NCBI GenBank assembly: GCA_021229015.1 | Contig: CM037781.1 | Location: forward strand, 40,167,417-40,231,416 | Length of the DNA stretch: 64,000 nt | Source: Solen grandis | Lineage: Eukaryota; Mollusca; Bivalvia; Adapedonta; Solenidae | Direction of reading: 5' to 3' | Shown here: in pieces, positions 37,851-48,518 of the stretch | Position numbering within the stretch: the stretch's first letter is position 1 | How the letters are laid out: each line of letters starts with the position of its first letter | Notes under the pieces: model-generated | The model's database searches: none | Told to the model about the DNA's origin: nothing | What the model saw: the letters and a program-made list of their open reading frames with translations, nothing else | Program-made: the position numbers and the translations under genes

Positions 37851-38290
37851 ACTCTATATAATGCCACTATAATGTCATTATTAACAATACCTCAACAAGG
37901 ATATCCCACCTGCGATGTAACTGAAGGTGTTGAAGAGTTTCCTTAGACTGGAAGCAAGTGGACAGGAAATAACACATGTGATTCCTATACAGTCCCTGCC
38001 TCACTTTGTAAAGCCTTGTATAATAAGTCTACCTTTCCTCTTATACAGGTTCTGATGCCTTGCCCAACACAGCAGACCCAGACCGCTTACAAGAGCTGTC
38101 TGATCAAGCTCTCCTCTGCTTGCTTATATATTGTATCTCAGATTCTACACTGTAGGCTGCATGCCAAAGAAAAATCCATTGTTTCATTTACCATTAAAAG
38201 TTTAGTGAAGTCATACTCAACAAGTCATAAATTTGCACATGAATATTCATGAGGTAAATGGTTAAATAAACGAAAACAATCAATACATAC

Positions 38291-38367
38291 TATCATCTGA
38301 AGCTGTGGTATAAAGTTATCTTCATCTCCTTGTCTCTGTGACTGGCTGTTAGGAGTGGCTTCTTCCA
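38291..38367 (-). CDS. Polycystin-like exon 8: acidic linker in REJ
   Basis: The acceptor is ...ctccttatag and the donor ATA|GTATGT. The exon is 77 bp, entering in phase with two bases and leaving in phase 0. It encodes VEEATPNSQSQRQGDEDNF, then IPQLQMI. It has few conserved residues, but it has good splice sites and its only open frame is the one supplied by the upstream donor. Acidic linkers of this sort occur between REJ subdomains. Confidence 0.6.
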
Positions 38368-38399
38368 CTATAAGGAGCAGAAAAAAAAGTTCAGTAGCA

Positions 38400-38500
38400 A
38401 CTGCAGTAGGCTAGTGGTTCTACTTGGGTGTCTACGACACTCAGGGTCCACCATCATCTTTAATCAGCAGGAAATCACTGTATGATGAGAATTACTGTCA
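38400..38500 (+). mobile_element. Decayed SINE tail, family B
   Basis: tagtggttctacttgggtgt, then a tc-rich middle and tgatgagaattactgt, resembles the tail of the SINE at 48,519-48,765. It lies in the intron between polycystin-like exons 7 and 8. Confidence 0.45.
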
Positions 38501-38954
38501 CTGCAACAATCAACTCCTGAACAACAAAGAACATCATTTTGAAATCCATAATGGACTTAATAAATTTCTCTCCATAGATTACTGAAAATAATGAAAACAG
38601 TTACCTAATATGCAGTAATTTCATTGGTTGCTTCATAATCTGATGAAGATTTTGAACCAATCAACAAGCGTTCAAGTTCAACAAGCATTCAAGTGCACAT
38701 CTTGAAAAGGACAGGCGTTTTACTTTCAGCCTTCATCTTTGGTTGGCTTAACTACAACACTAATGCTATATTGATAGAGCATGGCCAGCCTCCCCTATCC
38801 TGACAATACTGAATACTGTTTTTTTGGTTTTACACAGACAGAATACCTTGGAGATGTATTTAATTGGATTCACAAAACCATCTGACATAACATGCATGAT
38901 TTGTGTCTCCATATTGTTCCATTTTGCAAGGTGATGCTGTACAGAAAAACTTAC

Positions 38955-39177
38955 CATCAAATTCAAAGAAGTCTGTCTGTATTCCAGTGTCTTCAGCAGC
39001 TCCGTTATAACTACCTTGGCTTCTCCATCCACCCTGTCCCATTCACTCCCTCCTTCACTGCCTGTTTCTATGGTAACCGTGGCCCTGCCCCCGCCCTCTG
39101 ACTCTGGGGTCATTGTGTTGTTTTCCTCCATCTTCAATGTATAGGCATGGTAAGTGGTGCCGTCGGGTTCAACACAC
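38955..39177 (-). CDS. Polycystin-like exon 7: REJ, one base missing
   Basis: The acceptor is ...atatgtacag and the donor GATG|GTAAGT (strong). It starts RCVEPDGTTYHAYTLKMEEN in phase with the preceding exon. The next exon is open only if this one ends after one base of a codon, in the frame that reads DTGIQTDFFEFD. The length is 223 bp where 224 would fit, so one base appears to be missing, probably between VVITELL and DTGIQ near 38,990-39,005. The middle (TPESEGGG, EWDRVDGEAK) is acidic and less conserved. Confidence 0.72.
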
Positions 39178-39722
39178 CTGTACATATGAAATAGTAAAAT
39201 GAGATTTTTTAGAACTTTTGTGAATCAGCCAAGCCAATAAAATTAACAAGTACAATTCTCAATTCTCTTCAAAAGAAATGTAAATGAATGTAGTCATAAA
39301 CAAAATGTCTGTCCCCATAAAACGATATACGTTACCAATCCATACCATTTACATATGACAAGCAATCTGATTGGATTCAACAATTCAAGGCAAGGCACCA
39401 ATCAGGTACCTGCATTTGGCTTCATAATTAGCTCATGGATACAAATAACTTTCAACATAATATCCCATAGGTAATATTTTAGGGCAAAATCAGTATAAGG
39501 TTTTTTAGTAAGCTTCAACCAAAATTAATAGTCATATAATCTAAAAATAAAGCACGCACAGTGTGTGTGGCTATTGTAAAGTGATAAGTACAGTATAAGT
39601 ATTGAACTTTCAAAACAATTTAAGTGTATATTAAGAGTAATTGTAGTGTAAAATAACTGCACTTAAAAGAGTCTGGGTCAAATTTTGTTGACCCAATTTT
39701 AAAGAATTGATTGAAATCTTAC

Positions 39723-39890
39723 GGAAGGTCATGGGCTCTGATGGAGCTTGATGATCCGGGCAGGTATCTCAAGGTCCACTCATACTCGATACCCTCGGAG
39801 GACGGACAGTTACTGCAATCAGCCAAGAAGGCAAGCTTGCGATCAGCATTCACTGGGTTTGTCAGTCCGTAAGGATGGAGGATCTTCACC
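39723..39890 (-). CDS. Polycystin-like exon 6: REJ
   Basis: The acceptor is ...ccaatacag and the donor CC|GTAAGA. The exon is 168 bp, with one leading and two trailing split-codon bases, both consistent with its neighbours. It encodes VKILHPYGLTNPVNADRKLA, then FLADCSNCPSSEG, then YEWTLRYLPG. The C..C pair followed by YEW is a recurrent REJ signature, like the YSWTC of the preceding exon. The intron upstream carries the 26-bp tandem repeat at 40,081-40,467. Confidence 0.85.
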
Positions 39891-40080
39891 CTGTATTGGT
39901 AAAAATTAGCAAAAATATCACAAGTTTTGATAATCTGAAGAACGATGTTGGTAAAATGAAATGCTTGTTTATTCATAAGGCTTGAAAAACCTATTCGTGT
40001 TTCCAACTTCATTTATTTCAAAAAGCATTTGTTTGCCTTGCTAAAATAAAGTGAATACCACTATTACTCCCTTTGATGAA

Positions 40081-40467
40081 ATGGAAGGAACAAATATTGA
40101 TCTGATATGGGAGGAACAAATATTGATCTGATACGGAAGGAACAAATATTGGTCTGATATGGAAGGAACAAATATTGGTCTGATATGGGAGGAACAAATA
40201 TTGGTCTGATATGGGAGGAACAAATATTGGTCTGATATGGAAGGAACAAATATTGGTCTGATATGGAAGGAACAAATATTGGTCTGATATGGAAGGAACA
40301 AATATTGGTCTGATATGGGAAGAACAAATATTGGTCTGATATGGAAGGAACAAATATTGGTCTGATATGGGAAGAACAAATATTGATCTGATATGGGAGG
40401 AACAAATATTGATCTGATATGGAAGGAACAAATATTGATCTGATATGGGAGGAACAAATATTGATCT
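40081..40467. repeat. 26-bp tandem repeat, about 15 copies
   Basis: The unit contains aacaaatattggtctgatat followed by ggaagg or gggagg. Because 26 is not a multiple of three and the unit has no stop on the minus strand, all three minus frames stay open (138-140 codons each) and encode the same shifted peptide. These are not genes. Confidence 0.95.
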
Positions 40468-40657
40468 CAGAGATGTACAATACCAATCTTAAGTTAAAAT
40501 GTTACTACTATTAAGGAATATGAGCAAAGGATCTGTGCACATCCCTAATTCATTGTAGAGGAGCTACTTTAAAACTGCAATATAACTGAGTAAAAAATAA
40601 TGCAGTTAATACTAGACTTATAATATACAGCAGGTTAGATACAGTGCTTTCAGAAAA

Positions 40658-41045
40658 CAGGGTTCCCACAAAATTGAAAAATCAAAATTCCCAGACTTTT
40701 CCCTGACCTAACTCAAAATTCCCTGACCAAATTAAGCGCAAATCCAGCAGCAAATATGGATCATCTATGAGTACAAAACGTACTTTGTTGGATGCTATTG
40801 GGAACTTATTTAATATTATGCCAATCTGACAATTCAAACTGACTGAAAAAAGCCAAATGGAAGAAACTGCCTTAGCCTTTCCTTATTATAATCCTTCTGC
40901 TGTTTGGTCAACTTTCCTTGCCTGTAAAAATCCCTGACTTTTTCTGAATTATCGAATTTCCCTGACCAATTTCAAATTTCCCTGACTTTTCCCGACCTTG
41001 AAAAAAATTCATTTTCCCTGACTTTTCCTGACCGTGGGAACCCTG
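40658..41045. mobile_element. TIR element with CAGGGTTCCCAC ends
   Basis: It starts CAGGGTTCCCAC and ends GTGGGAACCCTG, with repeated ttccctgactttt words inside both ends. GAAAA flanks both sides. This repeat type is widespread in animal genomes. There is no ORF here, so it is a non-autonomous DNA element. Confidence 0.75.
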
Positions 41046-41179
41046 GAAAATAACTCCTTTGTCTGTAACACTATAAATGTAGCTTTACAAATAATATAAC
41101 TCAGTATTTATAAATGTACTGTTATAATGGGGAGGGATCTTATACAGCTGTTGATATAAAAGACTAATCAGAGACAAAA

Positions 41180-41560
41180 AGGAGCACTGGTTATCACAAA
41201 ATAGGCCCGTCCTGCAATTACATCAATTCAAATGGAGAGACTGGGATATTCTGACTGGTTTGCAAACTCAATTAAGATACTGTACCAATGCACATTATAA
41301 CAAAGTTTGGTTCACGTTTGTTAGTGTTGGAGAGGAGGCACTGTTTATTTAGCTATTTTTTTTTATCAATTCAAGGGCCATACCTCCAGAAAGTCTTGGA
41401 CAATCTGGCTGGTTATTGAACTTGCCCAAGATATGTGCCTATACACATTTTTACGAAGTTTGGTACAGATTGGTTCTTCTTTGTTCGAGTAAGAGAGCGG
41501 ACAGCTTCAGTGGACATCGCCCACCCACCGCTGCAGGTGAATCCATAAAATGTTCAGTCA
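41180..41560. mobile_element. Partial tandem-core element
   Basis: Two diverged units (gactgggatattctgactgg / gtcttggacaatctggctgg; aagatactgtaccaatgcac / aagatatgtgcctatacaca), then a ggacagcttcagtggacatc tail. Confidence 0.5.
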
Positions 41561-41574
41561 TTGATGGTGCATGA

Positions 41575-41825
41575 ACAAGAGGGCCATGAAGGCCCTGGAA
41601 TTGCCTGAGAGCCAGGTATTAGTGGGAAGAAAAGAAATATCTTAAGATATTATGTAAAATCAGCAATGACAGCCATTTTTTTTTAAGTGTACCTAACTAA
41701 TTTTTACAATCCTGGTGGCAAGTCACCATGAAACATCTGTGCAAAAAAACTTTAAAGTCGCAATTTTTGACGGGAAAGATTTTTTCAAATTTGTACTACA
41801 TACATATATATATATATGAGATGGT
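41575..41825. mobile_element. Truncated element of the B/C/D end family
   Basis: It starts caagagggccatgaaggccc, followed by tggaattgcctga, like the 5' ends of B, C and D. The core is cut short and no GACGGAC tail is present. Confidence 0.5.
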
Positions 41826-41925
41826 TCCCTGACCTGCTGTCATCTTTGACAGGGATAATAAAAGTTTGAAAAAAAAAAAAAAAAAAAAAAAAAATCATCA
41901 TTTGAGTCCAAGATGACAAACTCAC

Positions 41926-42162
41926 TCTAAAACATGGTCTGAATCTGGAACCAACTCCAGCACCTGGAAGAAGGTGTTTTCGTGTCCTGCGGCTGAGACT
42001 GTCAGCTCAAATGTATAATTAGCAGCTGATACAAAACAACTTGTGGGGATCGTGAGGATGGAGGTGTTCATGTCTATGTCACAGGTGCTGCCCAGGTTGT
42101 CATGGAAACAAGTGTCTCCATGGTACCCACCATACAGCAGGTAACGACAGGTCCAAGAGTAG
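41926..42162 (-). CDS. Polycystin-like exon 5: REJ core with YSWTC
   Basis: The acceptor is ...gattttcag and the donor GA|GTGAGT. The 237 bp are open throughout. It starts YSWTCRYLLYGG and has paired cysteines (DTCFHD, GSTCDI, TSCFVS) followed by ANYTFELTVSAAGHEN, the strand usually ending a REJ subdomain. It ends VPDSDHVLE, with Glu completed by the next exon. The intron just downstream holds a poly-A run (41,870-41,894) and the relic of a tandem-core element. Confidence 0.85.
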
Positions 42163-42582
42163 CTGAAAATCAAATGTGGAGAAAGTTAAAACTGATTTCT
42201 TTCTTCAGCAATAAGCCTTAGCGCTAAACCCATGAATAGTCATGTATAAAAAGTTTTGCCTTCATGGATATAATTTATTGATCTTAAAATGGCAAATGAT
42301 ACCATGGATTTGTTTCTGTTGATCTGAGCTACTATATTGTAAGGACAAAGAGGGGACCCATGGTCTTCTCTGTTTGCAAAGGTGACAAAAATCAGATCTA
42401 CCCTGATGTATGGTCGAAACATTTTGGACAATAAATTCTGTCATCAACCATTGCCTTGAGATTGTTTGTTATACCTGCTTATCTGTTTTTAATAAAGACC
42501 TATATGAGTAAAAGGTTCAAGTTGAACCATCCCCTATCACTAAGGTGATTTATACCCCTGCAATCAAGTACTATACAATTAC

Positions 42583-42760
42583 CTTAAATGGTCGGAGGTC
42601 GTTGAATCTGGGTCAAAGGATTCCGTACCATCCATGGTAACTGTCTCTTGCTTGGCCAACGCTGGAAGGCCCCTCCACATATCCGACTGACCAATGGACT
42701 GTGGACAATTTCAATGTGGGTCTCCGCCACAGAATATACAATTGTGTTTACCATGTTTAT
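42583..42760 (-). CDS. Polycystin-like exon 4: REJ core, one base missing
   Basis: The acceptor is ...tctttaacag and the donor AAG|GTAATT. The first part reads INMVNTIVYSVAETHIEI, then SPLVSRICGGAFQR. The second part, AKQETVTMDGTESFDPDS then TTSDHL, lies in a different frame. Both parts match the conserved REJ pattern (SPLVxxIxGG ... LDGSxSYDPD), and both neighbouring junctions require 179 bp rather than the 178 present. One base is therefore missing near 42,659-42,662. This is a consensus error or a real frameshift allele. The last two bases join the next exon to make a Ser codon before YSWTC. Confidence 0.8.
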
Positions 42761-42958
42761 CTGTTAAAGAACAAAATACAGGAATGTCAAGTCTATTATT
42801 CAATGCTTATAGTGAAAAGACTGAGAAATATCTTTCACTGTAAAAGATAAGATGTTATAATGTCATTTCAATAAATGTATCTAAACAGGTTTATTTTCAC
42901 AGTGTTGACTGAATCAGGTTAAAAAAAAATGAAGTCAAATCGGTAACAATGATGCCAT

Positions 42959-43020
42959 ATTGTACTATCAAAAAAAAAAAAAAAAAGAGAAATTAAAACA
43001 ATATAAAAAAAACAAAGAAA
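42959..43020. repeat. Poly-A-rich tract
   Basis: A simple A-rich run in the intron upstream of polycystin-like exon 4. Confidence 0.6.
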
Positions 43021-43063
43021 ATTGTTTTAGAACAGCATGACATAAATAGAGCAATCTCATTAA

Positions 43064-43297
43064 CCCTTTCCCTCATATAGACTCATTCTGACGCACTCAA
43101 TAGGTATCACATAAAGCCTGATCTGCAGAAAACCACAGTTAAACCTTACCAAATTTAATTACAAAATCCTCATTTCCAGACCACTGAGGGGCAGCGAACA
43201 GCATAAAACCTGATCAGCCTGCGAGTTACTCGCAGGCTGATCTGGTTTTATGTTGTTCGCATAGGTCTTTTCATGGTTTCCTCTATGAGGGAAAGGG
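43064..43297. mobile_element. piggyBac-like MITE, copy 3
   Basis: 234 bp with the same ends as copies 1 and 2 and perfect TTAA on both sides (43,060-43,063 and 43,298-43,301). The central hairpin arms around gcctgcgagttactcgcagg are the best preserved of all copies. Confidence 0.87.
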
Positions 43298-43304
43298 TTA
43301 AAAT

Positions 43305-45945
43305 ACATATCATCTATCTTGTGAAAGAACACATATCATCTATCTATGGCCACTTGTGACAGAACACATATCATCTATCTATAGCCACTTGTGACAGAAC
43401 ATACAGTGCGGCTCGCGTTCAAGTTGGCATTTTTAGCGTGTTACGTGCGTGTAACGTGCGTTCCGTGTCCGTGTAATGTGCGTGTAACGTGCGTGCGTGT
43501 ACCGTGTAACCGTGTAACATTCTCAACGTGTGGTCCGTGTAGCATTGTTTATATCGTGTGTAACGTGTTAACCGTTCAGCTGTTAAAAATTGCTGTCCGA
43601 GATGGACATAAACATATAGATTTCTAAACTGTAACATGTCACGGTGTAAAATCATTCGGCTTATTGTACTAGAACCCTGATGGAAATGAGTCTTGATCGA
43701 GGTAAAAAACACATATTATCATGTGTGTTTGCGTCCTGCTTTATGCATGAAAAAACAACTGCTTACATGTGCATCTGGTGTGAAATGATACAACTTATGC
43801 TGTTGGATATACCATATTTCATAATGCACATTGCTTCAACTTTATATAAATTAATAATAAAATACGACTTTTCCTTTTTTTTTGTAAATTAACTAAAATT
43901 TGCTCTCGAAATTTATACTCTATCGTGCTGGTGGCAAATTGTGTCGTTTAGCAGAGACTTGCTGTGTATTCCAGTTTGACACGATACACAATCTAATTTT
44001 GACACCAAGACCAAGAGTACATTTGAGGAAGTTAGGTGTCAGACTGGGTAGCTGGACTCGGATTATACGTAAATCATCACCTTGGCCTGGTACATGTAAC
44101 TTAACGTTTGACGACTTATGTGTAATTCTCTCTCTCCACCATCTCTCTCTCTCTCTCATTAGCCTAGATGTGATATATATATACAATGAATTTAAAACTT
44201 CAACTGTCATGCTCATTATTAACTAATTAAATTTAATTTTCACGTTATAACCGCAACGAATACATCCAAGACTTAAACCTTTCATCTACCTAAGGAAGGG
44301 ATAAACTTATTTAAATGTTAAAAAATGATTAGGAATTAATTGCCGAAAGCATAATTATAACTACTCGCTTTCATCTATCTAAGGAAAAACTCAATAAGAT
44401 GAACTTATTGATCGATTGCGTTTTTTGAATTTATTCGATAAACTGATAGGAAATTAGGAATTAATTGCCGAAAGCATAACTTTAAATACTCGCTTTCCAT
44501 ACATATCCTGGTGATGGTACAGTAATTATAAAGATAAAAGATTTTTCCACTCCTAAACTATTGAATGTTTTTTCCTCTTTTGAAAATCATTTGGGGTTGG
44601 TTGTTTTGTCTGTCTTCCAATAATGAGTAATCATACATTGTATACACAGATTCGTATAATCGTTAATTCTATTCGTTTTCTTATTAAAAGAATTAGGAAA
44701 AAAAAAGATTGATACAACATGTAAGTGTCTATGGACGAAAAAAACTACAGCTAGTATATGTGGCTAAAATTATAGATTACCAACAATATGATACGATTTT
44801 TTTAAATTCTGTGTTCAGATTTATTTCGGTAAATGGCCAGATCAGTAATTAATTAGATAAAAAGGTAACTTCTTTGATGTTTCATTTATTGATTATATAT
44901 GGGATTTTGTTCCCAAACTTTAATGATAGTGTGAAAAATAGATCATACGCATTGAATGGAGTATGCATTCATACATTGTACATGAACGTGATCATATAAG
45001 AATAAAAAAGTAATCATTTCTTTCAGATCTTCAACGTATCTAAAAGAACAAACATGAAATATAAAGTTTACTAGCAATTACATGTAGTTATTATAAATCT
45101 AAAACGAGAATTTAATACGATCGCTTGTCTCTTGATTCCTTCTTTAGTTCTCTTATCAACTTATGACGCATAGAGAAGTAGTCTATGGACGAAAACAACC
45201 GAGTTGACCGAATAAGCCGGCCGCGTTTGCATCGTGCATCGTTCGTATCGTGTGGGCCGTGTATCGTGTAAATGAACCAAACGTGTAACGTACGTGCACC
45301 GTGTAACGTCCGTGTAACGTGCGTTCTGTGTCCGTGTAACGTGCGTGTAACATGCGTTCGGTGTGCCAACTTGAACGCGAGCCGTACTGTATATCATCTA
45401 TCTATGGCCACTTGTGATAGAACATATATCATCTATCTATAGCCACTTGTGACAGAACACATATCTATCTATTGCCACTTGTGACAGAACACATATCATG
45501 TATCTATGGCCACTTGTGACAGAACACATCATCTATCTATAAACACTTGTGACAGAACACATATCATCTATCTATAAACACTTGTGATAGAACACATATC
45601 ATCTATCTATAAACACTTGTGATAGAACACATATCATGTATTTATGGCCACTTGTGATAGAACACATATCATGTATTTATGGCCACTTGTGATAGAACAT
45701 ATATCATCTATCTATGGCCACTTGTGACAGAACATGTATCATCTATCTATAAACACTTGTGACAGAACACAAATCATCTATCTATGGCCACTTGTGACAG
45801 AATACATATTATCTATCTATTAAGACTAGTGATAGAACATATACCATCAACCTATGGCCACTTTTGGCAAAACACATATCATCTATTTATGGCCACTTGT
45901 GACAGAACACATATCATCTATCTATGGCCACTTACGATAAAAAAT
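43305..45945. repeat. 35-bp minisatellite split by a transposon
   Basis: Units contain acacatatcatctatctatg followed by gccacttgtgacaga. About three units lie at 43,305-43,401 and some fifteen at 45,392-45,945. The transposon at 43,404-45,389 interrupts one unit, so the array existed before the insertion. Confidence 0.88.
43404..45389. mobile_element. 2.0-kb TIR transposon with subterminal GTAACGTGCG repeats
   Basis: The terminal inverted repeats are 26 bp with one mismatch, beginning CAGTGCGGCTCGCGTTCAAG. TA flanks both ends (43,402-43,403 and 45,390-45,391). Just inside each end is a stretch of about 45 bp rich in cgtgtaacgtgcg and gttccgtgtccgtg. These two stretches are direct, not inverted, copies of each other with few mismatches. 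The interior is AT-rich. The longest frame (43,900-44,226, 108 codons) has no transposase motif, so it is probably non-autonomous. It sits in the intron between polycystin-like exons 3 and 4. Confidence 0.82.
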
Positions 45946-46457
45946 ACTTTTTTAAACAAATCTACTTGTCTCCTCTAGATCTTACTCTATATCTTCTCTA
46001 AGATACAGCTTGGATCTATCACTACTTCCTCCATTTTCATTAGAATACCAATAAAACATATTGTTCCGTTGTCTTTCAGTAACAGGATGGTCTAATAAGT
46101 TTAATTCTTAAACTGTTTGTTTCTAAATGTTACTTGTTTCTCTAACACAACTAGCCAAATGTTACTTGTTTCTCTAATGCAACTAGCCAAATATTTCAAT
46201 TCTTAATATCAATTTACTCATGTGGGCTTCACTGACATTTGAGCATTTCGTAAAACAAGAATTAGGTCTTTTTGTCATATGTTGAGGAAAATATTGTCAT
46301 TTTCTTTTCATGGAAAAAAGAGAAAATTTCAGTAAACTACATGGATTTTAAACAAATTTTCAGCAAGGAAGGCGACTATAAACAACCTCTGATAAAGAAG
46401 GAAAAAACAAGACCTGGGAAGCATCCATCCAGAAAACCTCAATCAACTTAGTCTGTC

Positions 46458-46638
46458 AGGGTGCCTTGGCCCAGTGGCAACGTATCCAATTACAGATCTG
46501 AAGGTTGTGGGTTCAAACCTCTTTGGAGGCAAGAATTATTCATGACCTTCCCAGGCGCAAAGTACTGGTCCAACCCAGGAACCGTCGAGAGGGATTAGTA
46601 TAAGTTGTAAGAACTTGTTTCCCAATCGAGGTAAAATA
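46458..46638 (+). mobile_element. tRNA-derived SINE, family C
   Basis: The head ggtgccttggcccagtggca has an A-box-like segment, and gtgggttcaaacc is a B-box. The tail catgaccttcccaggcgcaa then gaactt...tcccaatcg matches 19,747-19,915. Confidence 0.78.
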
Positions 46639-46639
46639 A

Positions 46640-47037
46640 TAAGTTTAAACTAAACTAAGTCTGAGACCAGCTCTAGCCCTTGACAGAGACGGATGGAGAA
46701 CAGCAATAGGGGGACATGCAACCCAGACATGAAAACAGCACAATAAAGGGCTGATGATAAAGATGATGACGATGGAATGTGTCTCTCCATAACTTAAGAA
46801 TTTAAGTATTACTTAGTGCTAAAAAGTGTTGGTGAAATTCGAGTCTGAAACCATACTAGTAAGCTTAGATCCAAGTTTGAGTACTAAACAGGGATTATGC
46901 TGTTCTGTTTAGTTCCAATTCTATTCATAATGGTAACAGAATACATTGCAATTCTGACCTAAAACCCTCAGAGAATACGGAATTCAATCAAATCAGATTT
47001 GTGCCAGTAATCAAAAGCTCTTCAAAATTAAACTTAC
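46640..47037. other. Intron sequence, nothing recognised
   Basis: Plain sequence between the SINE and polycystin-like exon 3. Confidence 0.45.
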
Positions 47038-47220
47038 CTTAAACCTGATATCATGTCTCCCATAATCCAATTTCCCAGGTGGCAGCACTAAGACCTTATT
47101 ATGCATATCATTTTCATCTGTCACATGACCATCAACAGACCAATCGTAGCTGATCACAGAAGTAAGGTTGCAGTCTATCTCAATACTGGCTTCCAGAGTA
47201 AAGGGTTGAGAGTAATACAC
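47038..47220 (-). CDS. Polycystin-like exon 3: start of REJ module
   Basis: The acceptor is ...cgctatag and the donor AAG|GTAAGT. The exon is 183 bp and exactly 61 codons, phase 0 at both ends. It begins VYYSQPFTLEASIEIDC and continues through YDWSVDG to LPPGKLDYGRHDIRFK. The LPPGxLxxGxHxxRFK pattern is typical of REJ modules, where PKD-like strands alternate. The downstream exon starts in phase 0 as required. A small inverted-repeat relic (47,265-47,364) sits in the upstream intron 45 bp from the acceptor. Confidence 0.82.
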
Positions 47221-47264
47221 CTATAGCGAAAATAGATGAAACAAGATTGGTCTTTAGAACGCAT

Positions 47265-47364
47265 GTGTCACCTGCTGAAGTGTGACGGAAAAAGTATGAC
47301 AGACGGAAGGCAGACAATGGAAGAGTAATCCCTATATGGCACCTCTGCTTACAGCAGGTGACAC
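47265..47364. mobile_element. Short inverted-repeat relic, second copy
   Basis: GTGTCACCTGC ... GCAGGTGACAC encloses acagacggaaggcagac. Same family as 11,331-11,440, 45 bp from an acceptor of the polycystin-like gene. Confidence 0.65.
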
Positions 47365-47395
47365 AAAAAGGAACTAAAGCTATCACTGAAGGTGA

Positions 47396-48101
47396 TTAAT
47401 ACCCCCACAAAATGCTTTGAAACAGGAGAGGCCAGACTCCAAGTGGTGCAAAGACAAGAACCTGTATACATATAGTATATTGGTTATGATAGTAAGTTTT
47501 TATTCAAATTGGATAGAGAGTCAATTATAGTTGTTCGGCACAGTAGTTTAAAAGTGTAGAGTTACAGTTCTTGGACACTGCACTTATCCCCTTTACATTT
47601 TAGTTTCAAGTAAATACATGTATAATATTCGAGTTATGTTTGGGACAAGAAAAAAAAGCAATTTAACAAAGGGAGATAATTAAAAAATGGGACCAGGTAG
47701 AGTTACAGTTCTTGAACTCACTTTCCTAGTCAATCTTTTCATTTTAAGTTTCAAGTCAATATTAATTTAAAAAAACAGAATTTATTACAGGCATTTCTCC
47801 ACCTGATTATCAATATACACACAAAATTTGAACTGAATCAGTTAAGAAATGTAGAAGAAGTTGCGTCACAAGATGTTAAGAGTCGAATCAGGGCAATTAC
47901 TCTGTAATCCTTGAGATAACTCAAGTGAAAGTTGTCACACACCTCTCCAGCTAATTATGAATGCACACACAAATTTGAATCAAATCGGTTAAGAAATGTA
48001 TAAGTAGTTTGCGTCACAAGTTATTGGGATGGACTGACAGACCGACAAACCAACAGACAGACTCTTATATACCCCCTCTCAAACTTGTTTCCAGGGTATA
48101 A
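47396..48101. mobile_element. Tandem-core element with ataccccc/gggtat ends
   Basis: It starts taatacccccacaaaatgc and ends with tcttatataccccctctcaa then cttgtttccagggtata. The core has two kinds of diverged unit (gttacagttcttg...; aatcagttaagaaatgtag...). A gacagaccgacaaaccaac track precedes the end. Related to the nested element at 31,536-32,341. Confidence 0.6.
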
Positions 48102-48343
48102 TAAGTGTGCTTTTATCTTTCGGTGAGTGATCAGATTTATCCCTAATTGAATTGGACAGGTGCTCTTTCTAGAACTGATCGGAACACTAGCAAGGAATGA
48201 CAGAGTAATCTTGAGAACCTGTTTAAATTGGTTGCAAGACAATATCAATTTACAATATATTTTTAAAATATTATTAATACTAATAATTACAAATTAAGTC
48301 AGTTAATAATAAACTATACTTCATTTGACATGCAAAATCTGAC

Positions 48344-48479
48344 CTTGGTTCCCGGCTTGTTGAGGAGTCTGACCTTTGGCTGGTTACAGTATGAGTTTTC
48401 CAGTACAAACAGGAGCAGGGACACAGTCTGGGAGCTCACAGCGTTCTCTGCTGTCAGTGTTATATTGTACCCATCCTCC
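48344..48479 (-). CDS. Polycystin-like exon 2: end of PKD repeat and linker to REJ
   Basis: The acceptor is ...ttgttaacag. One leading base completes AGG (Arg) with the preceding exon and gives HIF-TREDGYNITLTAENA, the typical final strands of a PKD repeat. The rest (SSQTVSLLLFVLENSYC, then PKVRLLNKPGTK) leads into the REJ region. The donor used here is AAG|GTCAGA, which ends in phase 0. A second donor, GAA|GTATAG, would extend the exon to 48320, also in phase 0, so either is possible. Confidence 0.82.
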
Positions 48480-48518
48480 CTGTTAACAAAAGGTTCAGCT
48501 GTTATCTTACAATCAAGT

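Noticed and set aside
40018..40486. Three overlapping minus-strand frames of 137-140 codons
   Set aside because: They are the three readings of a stop-free 26-bp repeat and encode the same shifted peptide; no gene signal.
43900..44226. 108-codon frame inside the 2-kb transposon
   Set aside because: No transposase residues or motif; overlaps an opposite-strand frame of similar length; partly CT microsatellite.
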